Shown here: positions 16,691-22,185 of the stretch, one piece after another | Layout: each line of letters opens with the position of its first letter | How positions within the stretch are numbered: the first letter of the stretch is position 1 | NCBI GenBank assembly: GCA_030445875.1 | Contig: JASUSX010000005.1 | Span: 1-22,185, forward strand | Reading direction: 5' to 3' | Source: Clostridia bacterium | GTDB taxonomy: Bacteria > Bacillota > DSM-521 > Neomoorellales > Neomoorellaceae | DNA: 22,185 nucleotides | The notes under the pieces: model-generated | The model's input: the letters and a program-made list of their open reading frames with translations, nothing else | The model's database searches: none | Told to the model about the DNA's origin: nothing | Translations under genes and position numbers: made by a program

Positions 16691-17971
16691 TTGAATACGG
16701 CCGAATTAGAGAGCAAGACCATGGTAGAACTCTACCAGATGGCCCGGGAGTTAAATATCAGTGGTTACTCCCGCCTGCGTAAAAAGGAGCTGGTCTTTGA
16801 AATCGCCAAGGCCCTGGCCCAGAAGGAGCAGAGGGAGCAGGAAAAGGAAGAACAGCTCCAGGCCAAGGGCATCCTGGAAATCCTGCCTGATGGATACGGC
16901 TTCCTGCGTCCCTTCGGCTACATACCTAGCGGCGACGACATCTATGTCTCCCCCTCCCAGATCCGCCGCTTTGACCTGCGGACCGGCGACAAAGTGGCGG
17001 GCCTGGTGCGCCCCCCTAAAGACAACGAGCGTTATTTCGCCCTGCTGCGGGTCGAAAAGGTCAACGGCGAAAACCCGGATACATCGCCGGAACGCCTGCA
17101 CTTTGACGCCCTGACCCCCATTTACCCCTATGAACGCTATACCCTGGAGACCGGCAATGGTGACCCCTCGACCAGGATTATCGACCTCATTGCCCCCCTG
17201 GGCAAAGGCCAGCGTGCCCTCATTGTTTCCCCCCCTAAAGCCGGTAAGACGGTGCTCCTCAAAAAAATCGCCAACGCCATTACCACCAACTACCCCGGAG
17301 TGGAACTGATAATCCTCTTAATCGACGAGCGGCCCGAGGAAGTCACCGACATTGAACGCTCGGTGAAGGGGGAGGTGGTCAGCTCCACCTTTGACGAGCT
17401 GCCGGAGAACCACGTCAAGGTGGCCGATATGGTCCTGGAACGGGCCAAACGGCTGGTGGAGCACAAAAAGGACGTCGTCGTCCTCCTGGATAGCATCACC
17501 CGCCTGGCCCGCGCCCATAACCTGGTCGTGCCCCCCAGCGGTCGTACCCTCTCCGGGGGCGTGGATCCCACCGCCCTCTACAAGCCCAAACGCTTTTTTG
17601 GCGCCGCCCGCAAAGTAGAAGAAGGGGGGAGCCTTACCATCGTGGCTACGGCCCTCATTGAAACCGGCAGCCGTATGGACGAAGTTATCTTTGAAGAATT
17701 CAAAGGTACGGGCAATATGGAACTCATCCTGGACCGGAAACTGGCTGAACGGCGCATCTTCCCGGCCATCGACGTCAAACGCTCCGGTACCCGGCGGGAG
17801 GAACTCCTGTTAAGCCAGGAAGAATTGGAACTGATTTGGCAATTCCGGCGGGTAACCAGCGGCCTGGGCGTGGTAGAGGTGGCCGAGGCCTTGATTGAGT
17901 CCATGAAAAAGACGAAGAGCAACCGGGATCTCCTGCGTGCCCTGCCGGCCTTCTTTCCCCGGGAACACTAG
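16691..17971 (+). CDS. rho: Transcription termination factor Rho
   Basis: A hexameric RNA helicase that ends transcription at Rho-dependent sites. The Rho N domain (about 13-45, [20 protein letters not shown]) is followed by the RNA-binding OB fold (about 60-128, [15 protein letters not shown]). The ATPase has Walker A SPPKAGKT (180-187), Walker B VVVLLD (D267) and the [20 protein letters not shown] loop. Length is 426 residues. I start at TTG 16691 behind GGAGGTTA (16677-16684); the frame extends upstream into fsa to 16619 but that stretch is out of place. A short acidic/basic insert ([14 protein letters not shown], 44-57) links Rho-N to the OB fold. It is likely co-transcribed with fsa. Confidence 0.96.
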   Translation: MNTAELESKTMVELYQMARELNISGYSRLRKKELVFEIAKALAQKEQREQEKEEQLQAKGILEILPDGYGFLRPFGYIPSGDDIYVSPSQIRRFDLRTGDKVAGLVRPPKDNERYFALLRVEKVNGENPDTSPERLHFDALTPIYPYERYTLETGNGDPSTRIIDLIAPLGKGQRALIVSPPKAGKTVLLKKIANAITTNYPGVELIILLIDERPEEVTDIERSVKGEVVSSTFDELPENHVKVADMVLERAKRLVEHKKDVVVLLDSITRLARAHNLVVPPSGRTLSGGVDPTALYKPKRFFGAARKVEEGGSLTIVATALIETGSRMDEVIFEEFKGTGNMELILDRKLAERRIFPAIDVKRSGTRREELLLSQEELELIWQFRRVTSGLGVVEVAEALIESMKKTKSNRDLLRALPAFFPREH

Positions 17972-18063
17972 CGGGTATATTTTTGTTTACCTATGGCTAG
18001 AATATAGGCTAAATGGGAAAGGAGCCAACTTATGCCAAAGTGGCAACGACAGGAGTGAAAGGA

Positions 18064-18978
18064 ATGCTGTTCAAAAAGATGACGGTAGTCCTGGCCCTGG
18101 GGTTGGCCTGGCTTGTTAACAGCCTTTGCGCCCTGCCGGCCCAAGCGGCCGTCATCGAGGATTTACAGCAGGTAGCGGCCGTCCTGGCGCCAAATACTTA
18201 CCAGGAGCTGGCGGCGCGGGTCAACAACTACACCCGCCTTTACCGGGTGGAGGAAGGTGATACTTTAGAGCGCGTCGCCCGCCGTTACCAGGTGGATCCA
18301 GAGCTGGTGGCGGCGATGAATTACCTGGAACCCGGCGCCGCGCTGGTGCCGGGCCAGTTCCTGGTGCTACCCCACGAAGAGGAGCAAAGCTATACGGTCG
18401 CCCCCGGGGATACCCTCTGGGGTATTGCCCGGCGTTACAGTACCGATGCCGGCAGCCTGGCGGCCGCCAATGGCATTATCGATGCCAGGAGCCTGCGGCC
18501 GGGTATGGTCCTGACCATCCCTGGCTCGCCAGGCGGGGTTCCGGTAACCCGGGGGGAAAAGACAGCCGACCTCCCGGGGGCAACGGCCTCCCGCAGCATG
18601 AAGGCCCCTGCCTTTCCCTGGCCCCTTATCGGCGCTCTCACCTCCGGCTTTGGCTGGCGGGGTAACGAGTTCCACCACGGCCTGGATATCGCCGGCCACG
18701 TAGGGGACTACATCCGCGCCGCCTGGTCCGGGGTGGTAACCTTCTCTGGCTGGGGCAACGGCATTTACGGCCGGATGGTCAAGATCGACCACGGCAACGG
18801 CCTGGAGACGGTCTACGCCCACAACTCCCGTAACCTGGTCAAGAAGGGTGAATACGTCCGGGCTGGGGAGGCTATCGCCGAAGTGGGCAGCACCGGTAAC
18901 GCCAGTGGCCCCCACCTCCATTTTGAAGTGCGGGAAAAGGGCAAGGCCATCAACCCCGAACGCTTTTTAACCCGTTAA
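18064..18978 (+). CDS. LysM-containing M23 peptidoglycan endopeptidase, secreted
   Basis: 304 residues: a signal peptide (about 1-29, KK then a hydrophobic stretch ending ALPAQAA), LysM 1 (about 60-103, YRVEEGDTLERVARRY), LysM 2 (about 110-153, YTVAPGDTLWGIARRY), a linker, and an M23 domain (about 190-302). Zinc ligands H205 and D208 (HHGLD) and H286 (HLHFE), with catalytic H253 (YAHNS) and H284, are all present, so it should be active on cell-wall cross-bridges. ATG 18064 is chosen because AGGAGTGA (18050-18057) lies 6 nt upstream and the signal peptide begins there; an ATG at 18013 would put 17 extra residues before it. It is likely involved in growth or sporulation wall turnover. Confidence 0.92.
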   Translation: MLFKKMTVVLALGLAWLVNSLCALPAQAAVIEDLQQVAAVLAPNTYQELAARVNNYTRLYRVEEGDTLERVARRYQVDPELVAAMNYLEPGAALVPGQFLVLPHEEEQSYTVAPGDTLWGIARRYSTDAGSLAAANGIIDARSLRPGMVLTIPGSPGGVPVTRGEKTADLPGATASRSMKAPAFPWPLIGALTSGFGWRGNEFHHGLDIAGHVGDYIRAAWSGVVTFSGWGNGIYGRMVKIDHGNGLETVYAHNSRNLVKKGEYVRAGEAIAEVGSTGNASGPHLHFEVREKGKAINPERFLTR

Positions 18979-18981
18979 AGA

Positions 18982-19003
18982 GGCCGGTTCGCCGGCCTTT
19001 TTT
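18982..19003 (+). terminator. Intrinsic terminator after the M23 peptidase
   Basis: GGCCGG (18982-18987), UUCG tetraloop, CCGGCC (18992-18997), then TTTTTT. It is a compact, strong terminator; the insertion sequence landed 20 nt beyond it. Confidence 0.95.
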
Positions 19004-19022
19004 GTTGAATGAAGAGCCGGCG

Positions 19023-19038
19023 AGGCCCAATTTTTCCT
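19023..19038. repeat. Left target-site duplication of the IS
   Basis: AGGCCCAATTTTTCCT is repeated exactly at 20481-20496 on the other side of the element. The next base (T) also matches but belongs to the inverted repeat on this side. Confidence 0.85.
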
Positions 19039-19099
19039 TGTCAAGGGACAATGAAAATGTCACTATAAAAACACCTTAATGGGACAGAGAAAATGTCAC
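19039..19099. repeat. IS left end with subterminal transposase-site repeat
   Basis: The terminal repeat runs to TGTCAC at 19057-19062. A second related block, GGGACAGAGAAAATGTCAC, lies at 19081-19099, in the same orientation. The transposase stop codon (19096-19098) is inside this block. Paired GGAC..TGTCAC blocks are probably transposase-binding sites. Confidence 0.6.
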
Positions 19100-20409
19100 C
19101 CCTCTTGAGTAAGGGGCAAGGAATTATCCATAGGTAAAGGCATCGCTTTTTTGGTCTGGTTAATAGGTATCCGACGCCAGGGATGGTCTGGGGCCGGAGT
19201 ATGAGCCTTACTGGCAGGAGCCTTTTTAGGTTCTTCAGCCCTCACCGGGAGAGCCGGGGTAAACTCCTGCAGTGCGAAGTAATTACCACCGTAGAGGGCG
19301 CTAAAAGAACCATCCAGATGCGTCAGCACCTCAACAGTCGACCGTGGCTGCAAAGGAACGACAGCGCCCTTAGTATCCACCAGTTGGTAAGTGCGGCCCA
19401 GATAGGAGATAGAAGAACCGCGGGACGCCTTGCGATCCTCACGCGTCGAAAGGATTTGTTTCAACCTAGCCGGTGGCGGACAAGGGGCGTAAGCCGGTGC
19501 CGGGTCAGCAGGGGCAACGGTGAAACGCCGGTTAAACCTCTCCCTAAAGCCCGGCAGGAAGGCATTAGCCGTCTCCAGGGTAGAGATACCAGCCAGGCGG
19601 AGTTCAATCATCAGGCGGCCCTGGAGGGTGCCCCAGAGGCGCTCTATGCGCCCCTTGGCCTGTGGTGAACGGGCCTTAATATGATTAATCCCCAGCTCAG
19701 AGATGGCCCGGCCGAACTGGGTTAAAGGGGCAGTCTGGCCGGCCAGTTCCTCCTCGATCGAGAGCCTGTCCCCCTTAGGGGAAAAGAAGATAGTGTGGCG
19801 GTCAGAGTATAGGCTCCTGGGCACGCCGCAATTCTGCACCACCTGGGACAGCAGCTGCAAGTAACCGTGGAGGCACTCGTGGAGTTCAAAATGTAGCCCC
19901 TGAACCTTGCCAGTGGCATCGTCGATAGAACCGTGCAAAGCAAGCTCCGGGCCGCGATCCTCCAGCCAGGCGAAGGGACTGGCGTCGATCTGGGAAAGGA
20001 GGCCCTCCTGGGGCATGCGGTCACGCGACTTCTGGCGCTTGGGCGCCCTGTGGGTATGAGCCAGAGGAATACCAGCCTCCTTCAAAATCCGGCCCACGGT
20101 CTTAGCCGAAAGAATGGTCTCATAGAACTCCTCCAGGAGCTCAGCCACCTGCTGGCAGCTAGCATCACGAAGAGGGCCCCGGGCCAACATGACCACCTTC
20201 TCTCTAGTGTCTTTAGGCACGGCATGCTTAGGAATCCGACCTCTGTTTTTATGAGCCAGGCCCGCAACACCTTCAGCTTTCATCCTCTCCTTCAAGCGAA
20301 TGACCTGGCGTTCAGTTAAGCCCAAGACCTCGGCAGCCTGCCTGTTAGTAATTTTGCCTTCGATGGCTTTCTCAATCACAAACACCCTGCGGGACTCTTT
20401 GACACTCAA
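19096..20409 (-). CDS. DDE transposase, ISNCY/IS1202 type
   Basis: About 437 residues. The N-terminus has a helix-turn-helix (KITNRQAAEVLGLTERQVIRLKERM) and a second one near SAKTVGRILKEAGI. The RNase-H-like catalytic core supplies D in LSQIDASPFAWLED, D in YSDRHT, and E in QAKGRIERLWGTLQ. The C-terminus has a beta-rich segment (ISYLGRTYQLVD) seen in this group. The frame is uninterrupted, so the enzyme may be active. I start at TTG 20409, since AGGAG (complement of 20418-20422) lies 8 nt before it; an in-frame ATG at 20427 would add six residues but has no ribosome site. Transcription opposes the host genes. Confidence 0.9.
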   Translation of the reverse strand: MSVKESRRVFVIEKAIEGKITNRQAAEVLGLTERQVIRLKERMKAEGVAGLAHKNRGRIPKHAVPKDTREKVVMLARGPLRDASCQQVAELLEEFYETILSAKTVGRILKEAGIPLAHTHRAPKRQKSRDRMPQEGLLSQIDASPFAWLEDRGPELALHGSIDDATGKVQGLHFELHECLHGYLQLLSQVVQNCGVPRSLYSDRHTIFFSPKGDRLSIEEELAGQTAPLTQFGRAISELGINHIKARSPQAKGRIERLWGTLQGRLMIELRLAGISTLETANAFLPGFRERFNRRFTVAPADPAPAYAPCPPPARLKQILSTREDRKASRGSSISYLGRTYQLVDTKGAVVPLQPRSTVEVLTHLDGSFSALYGGNYFALQEFTPALPVRAEEPKKAPASKAHTPAPDHPWRRIPINQTKKAMPLPMDNSLPLTQEG

Positions 20410-20428
20410 AAAGATTTCTCCTCTCATA

Positions 20429-20480
20429 GTGACATTTTCTCAGTCCGCTTACAGGGTGACAATATCACAGTCCGGTGACA
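20429..20480. repeat. IS right end with subterminal transposase-site repeat
   Basis: Read from the outside on the minus strand, the terminal repeat TGTCACCGGACTGTGATATT continues to TGTCAC. A second block, GCGGACTGAGAAAATGTCAC (complement of 20429-20448), follows. The arrangement mirrors the left end, and the inner block abuts the transposase 5' region, so transposase could repress its own gene by binding here. Confidence 0.6.
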
Positions 20481-20496
20481 AGGCCCAATTTTTCCT
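20481..20496. repeat. Right target-site duplication of the IS
   Basis: An exact copy of the 16-nt AGGCCCAATTTTTCCT at 19023-19038. It ends at the base before the -35 box of the rpmE promoter. Confidence 0.85.
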
Positions 20497-20525
20497 TTGC
20501 ACTGGCGGGGCTTTCGTGTTATACT
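20497..20525 (+). promoter_or_regulatory. Sigma-A promoter of rpmE
   Basis: -35 TTGCAC (20497-20502), 17-nt spacer, -10 TATACT (20520-20525) with an extended TG at 20517-20518. Transcription should start near 20532. The insertion sequence ends (with its duplication) directly at the -35 box, which stays intact while anything further upstream has been displaced. Confidence 0.75.
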
Positions 20526-20559
20526 GATATGAGCTTGATTTCCCCCGGAGGTGAAAGGC

Positions 20560-20760
20560 GTGAAACCCGATATCCATCCCCAGTACGAGAAAGCCCGGAT
20601 TGTCTGCGCCTGCGGCAATGTTATCGAGACCCGCTCCACCAAAAAGGAGATCCGGGTAGAGATATGCTCCCAGTGCCACCCCTTTTACACCGGCAACCGG
20701 CAAAGGGTGGTCGAACGAGGCGGGCGGATTGAGCGTTTCCGGCAAAAGTATGGGCGCTAG
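20560..20760 (+). CDS. rpmE: 50S ribosomal protein L31
   Basis: A 66-residue L31 of the zinc-binding (C+) form: C16-x-C18 (CACGN) and C36-x2-C39 (CSQC), with the usual MKPDIHPQY start and HPFYTGNRQ segment. GTG 20560 is chosen because CGGAGGTGA (20546-20554) lies 5 nt upstream and the family begins MKPDIHP; a GTG at 20551 sits inside that ribosome site. It lies after rho, as in Bacillus, but with the M23 gene and the IS between. In low zinc such forms are often replaced by a C-minus paralogue, which is not in this window. Confidence 0.96.
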   Translation: MKPDIHPQYEKARIVCACGNVIETRSTKKEIRVEICSQCHPFYTGNRQRVVERGGRIERFRQKYGR

Positions 20761-20764
20761 GGCT

Positions 20765-20793
20765 AAAAGGCGGAGCCGCAGGCTCTGCTTTTT
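20765..20793 (+). terminator. Intrinsic terminator after rpmE
   Basis: Stem GCGGAGCC (20770-20777) with GGCTCTGC (20781-20788), GCA triloop, then TTTTT. The A-run 20765-20768 pairs with the T-run, so it may work both ways. It argues against any DUF1385 start upstream of it. Confidence 0.82.
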
Positions 20794-20815
20794 CCTATGG
20801 GGGGCTGCCCCTGAA

Positions 20816-21667
20816 GTGCAGTACGGCGGCCAGGCCGTTATCGAGGGCGTTATGATGCGGGGGCCCCACAGGACGGCGGTAGCCATCCGTAAGCCCGGCG
20901 GCCAGATCCTGGTGGAAGCTGAACCCAATAGCTCCCTTACGTCCCATTACCCGTTATTAAAGCTCCCCCTGCTCCGCGGGGTGGTGGCCTTATTTGAATC
21001 CTTAATCCTGGGTATCCGCTACCTGACCTTTTCAGCCAACCAGGCCATGGAGGGGGAAGAAGAAGAGCTAAGCACAAAGGACCTGGTATTCACGGTAACC
21101 ATCGCCCTGGCGGTGGCCGTTGGCTTTTTCGTTCTTCTGCCGGCCGGGGCCGCCCTGCTCCTGCATAAATATTTATCTATCTTCTGGCAGAATGTAATGG
21201 AGGGGCTGCTAAGGATGCTCCTCTTTTTGGGCTACGTGGTGGCCATTGGTCGGGTGAAGGACATCCAGCGCGTCTTCCAGTACCACGGCGCCGAGCACAA
21301 GGTGATTAATGCCCTGGAGGCAGGGGAGGATTTAAGGGTCGAGACAGTGCGGCCCTATCCCACCCTGCACCCCCGCTGCGGCACCAGTTTCCTGCTCCTG
21401 GTCCTGGTGCTGACCATTATCTTCTTTACCTTTGTGGGCCAGGGGAGCATCGCCTGGCGCCTAGGCTCCCGGCTGGTCCTGCTGCCGGTAGTGGCCGGCC
21501 TGGCCTACGAACTCCTCAAGTTCACCGGCCGGCACTTAAATACGCCCTGGGTACGGGCTATTGCTGCCCCGGGCCTGTGGTTGCAAAAACTCACTACCCG
21601 CGAACCCGATGATGGTATGCTGGAGGTGGCCCTGGCTGCCCTGGAGGCAGCAAGGGAGGAAAAGTGA
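20816..21667 (+). CDS. DUF1385 membrane protein (YqhQ-like)
   Basis: About 283 residues of the DUF1385 family, function unknown, widespread in Firmicutes and often near prfA. The diagnostic start YGGQAVIEGVMMRGP is followed by four likely membrane segments (about LVFTVTIALAVAVGFFVLL, LLRMLLFLGYVVAIG, FLLLVLVLTIIFFTFV and RLVLLPVVAGLAYELL). The conserved loop FQYHGAEHKVINA and PTLHPRCGTSF carry His and Cys residues that could bind metal. The start is uncertain: GTG 20816 places YGGQAV right at the N-terminus, as in the family; ATG 20750 is in frame but would run through the rpmE terminator. Neither has a clear ribosome site. The next gene, prfA, begins 9 nt after the stop. Confidence 0.87.
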   Translation: MQYGGQAVIEGVMMRGPHRTAVAIRKPGGQILVEAEPNSSLTSHYPLLKLPLLRGVVALFESLILGIRYLTFSANQAMEGEEEELSTKDLVFTVTIALAVAVGFFVLLPAGAALLLHKYLSIFWQNVMEGLLRMLLFLGYVVAIGRVKDIQRVFQYHGAEHKVINALEAGEDLRVETVRPYPTLHPRCGTSFLLLVLVLTIIFFTFVGQGSIAWRLGSRLVLLPVVAGLAYELLKFTGRHLNTPWVRAIAAPGLWLQKLTTREPDDGMLEVALAALEAAREEK

Positions 21668-21676
21668 GGTGATATT

Positions 21677-22185
21677 ATGCTAGAGAAACTGGAACAGCTC
21701 GAAGCCAAATACGAAGAACTGGGCCGGCTTATGGGCGACCCGGCCGTCATCGCTGACCCGGAGCAACTGCAAAAGCACGCCAGGGGCCACGCCGCCCTGG
21801 AGGATATAGTGACTACCTTCCGCCGCTACCGTCAGGTCACCGCTGATCTGGAGGAAAGCAAAGCCCTGCTGGCAGAAGAAAAGGACGCCGAGTTCCGCGC
21901 TTACCTGGACGAAGAGATGGGGCGTCTGGCAGCGGAGAAAGAGAACCTGGAACAGCAGCTTAAAATCCTGCTCCTGCCCAAAGACCCCAACGACGAAAAG
22001 GATATCATCATGGAGATCCGGGCGGGCGCCGGGGGCGACGAGGCGGCCCTTTTTGCCGGCGACCTCTTCCGCATGTACCAGCGTTACGCCGAGAGAAACC
22101 GCTGGCGGACGGAGATTATCAGCGCCCACCCTACCGAGCTGGGCGGTTTCAAGGAAATTATCTTCCAGATCGAAGGCCAGGGGGT
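21677..22185 (+). CDS. prfA: Peptide chain release factor 1 (N-terminal part)
   Basis: RF1 ends translation at UAA and UAG. The window holds the first 169 codons: the helical domain 1 (MLEKLEQLEAKYEELGRLM onward) and the beginning of the PCRF core, DIIMEIRAGAGGDEAALFAGDLFRMYQRY. RF2 would usually show a different N-terminus and a frameshift site, not seen here. The anticodon-like PxT and the GGQ motifs lie beyond the right edge. Start ATG 21677 follows GAGGTGA (21666-21672), part of which is the DUF1385 stop. Its place after rpmE matches the Bacillus order, minus tdk. Confidence 0.95.
   Translation, partial: MLEKLEQLEAKYEELGRLMGDPAVIADPEQLQKHARGHAALEDIVTTFRRYRQVTADLEESKALLAEEKDAEFRAYLDEEMGRLAAEKENLEQQLKILLLPKDPNDEKDIIMEIRAGAGGDEAALFAGDLFRMYQRYAERNRWRTEIISAHPTELGGFKEIIFQIEGQG

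Larger units (their letters stand above)
19039..20480 (-). mobile_element. Insertion sequence, about 1,442 bp, IS1202/ISNCY-like
   Basis: The element is bounded by imperfect terminal inverted repeats. The left end reads TGTCAAGGGAC and the right end, on the other strand, TGTCACCGGAC; about 20 of the first 26 bases match counting the shared T before them. It carries one intact transposase gene on the minus strand and is flanked by exact 16-bp direct repeats. Intact ends, an open transposase and a perfect duplication point to a fairly recent insertion. Long target duplications of this sort are known in the IS1202 family, which fits the transposase. The insertion falls in the gap between the M23 terminator and the rpmE promoter, harming no gene. 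Confidence 0.88.

Noticed and set aside
17972..18063. Promoter between rho and the M23 gene
   Set aside because: TTGTTT at 17983-17988 has no acceptable -10 at 16-18 nt; spacing to the best hexamers is 14 or 20.
19183..19668. A plus-strand 161-codon frame inside the IS
   Set aside because: Opposite the intact transposase; basic, low-information sequence and no ribosome site.

Overview
The window reads as chromosomal DNA of a thermophilic, spore-forming Gram-positive anaerobe. Moorella or a close relative fits best, judged from protein style, GC-rich codon use, strong GGAGG-type ribosome sites and gene order; this is an inference, not a search result. From argS onward the order (argS, pyrG, spo0F, fba, fructose-6-phosphate aldolase/transaldolase, rho, rpmE, prfA) follows the classic Bacillus subtilis order argS-ywiB-pyrG-spo0F-fbaA-ywjH-murAA-glpX-rho-rpmE-tdk-prfA. 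The differences are that ywiB's relative (DUF1934) lies before argS, murAA/glpX and tdk are missing, and FemAB, alr, a zinc-ribbon protein, DUF1540, M23 and DUF1385 genes are added.

Layout. 1-4783: the end of a branched-chain-amino-acid-type binding protein, then livH, livM, livG and livF in tight or overlapping order, then a FadR-type GntR regulator with an unusual cysteine-rich tail. This block is visibly more AT-rich than the rest. 4862-6349: a sigma-A promoter, a complete T-box leader with terminator, and aroF (DAHP synthase). 6371-6903: a HicB antitoxin gene with a putative operator, a frameshifted hicA remnant and a terminator. 7043-13209: DUF1934, argS, pyrG, a FemAB-type peptidyltransferase and a divergent alanine racemase. 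13198-13755: spo0F with a sigma-H-like promoter, a 12-codon leader ORF and a probable CTG start. 13821-15655: an unrecognised zinc-ribbon protein, class II aldolase and a DUF1540 peptide. 15656-16023: a gene-free stretch holding a 6S-RNA-like structure and a second sigma-H-like promoter. 16024-18978: fructose-6-phosphate aldolase/transaldolase, rho and a LysM-M23 peptidase. 19023-20496: an apparently intact insertion sequence with a 16-bp target duplication, inserted exactly at the upstream edge of the rpmE promoter. 20497-22185: rpmE, DUF1385 and the start of prfA.

Most of the window is conserved housekeeping DNA and I see no clear new multi-gene system. The items most worth checking are the 6S-like RNA before fsa, the identical 12-mer in two sigma-H-like promoters (spo0F and fsa), the CTG start of spo0F with its overlapping leader peptide, the Cys-tailed FadR regulator beside the liv transporter, the 225-residue zinc-ribbon protein, and the long-duplication IS against the rpmE promoter.
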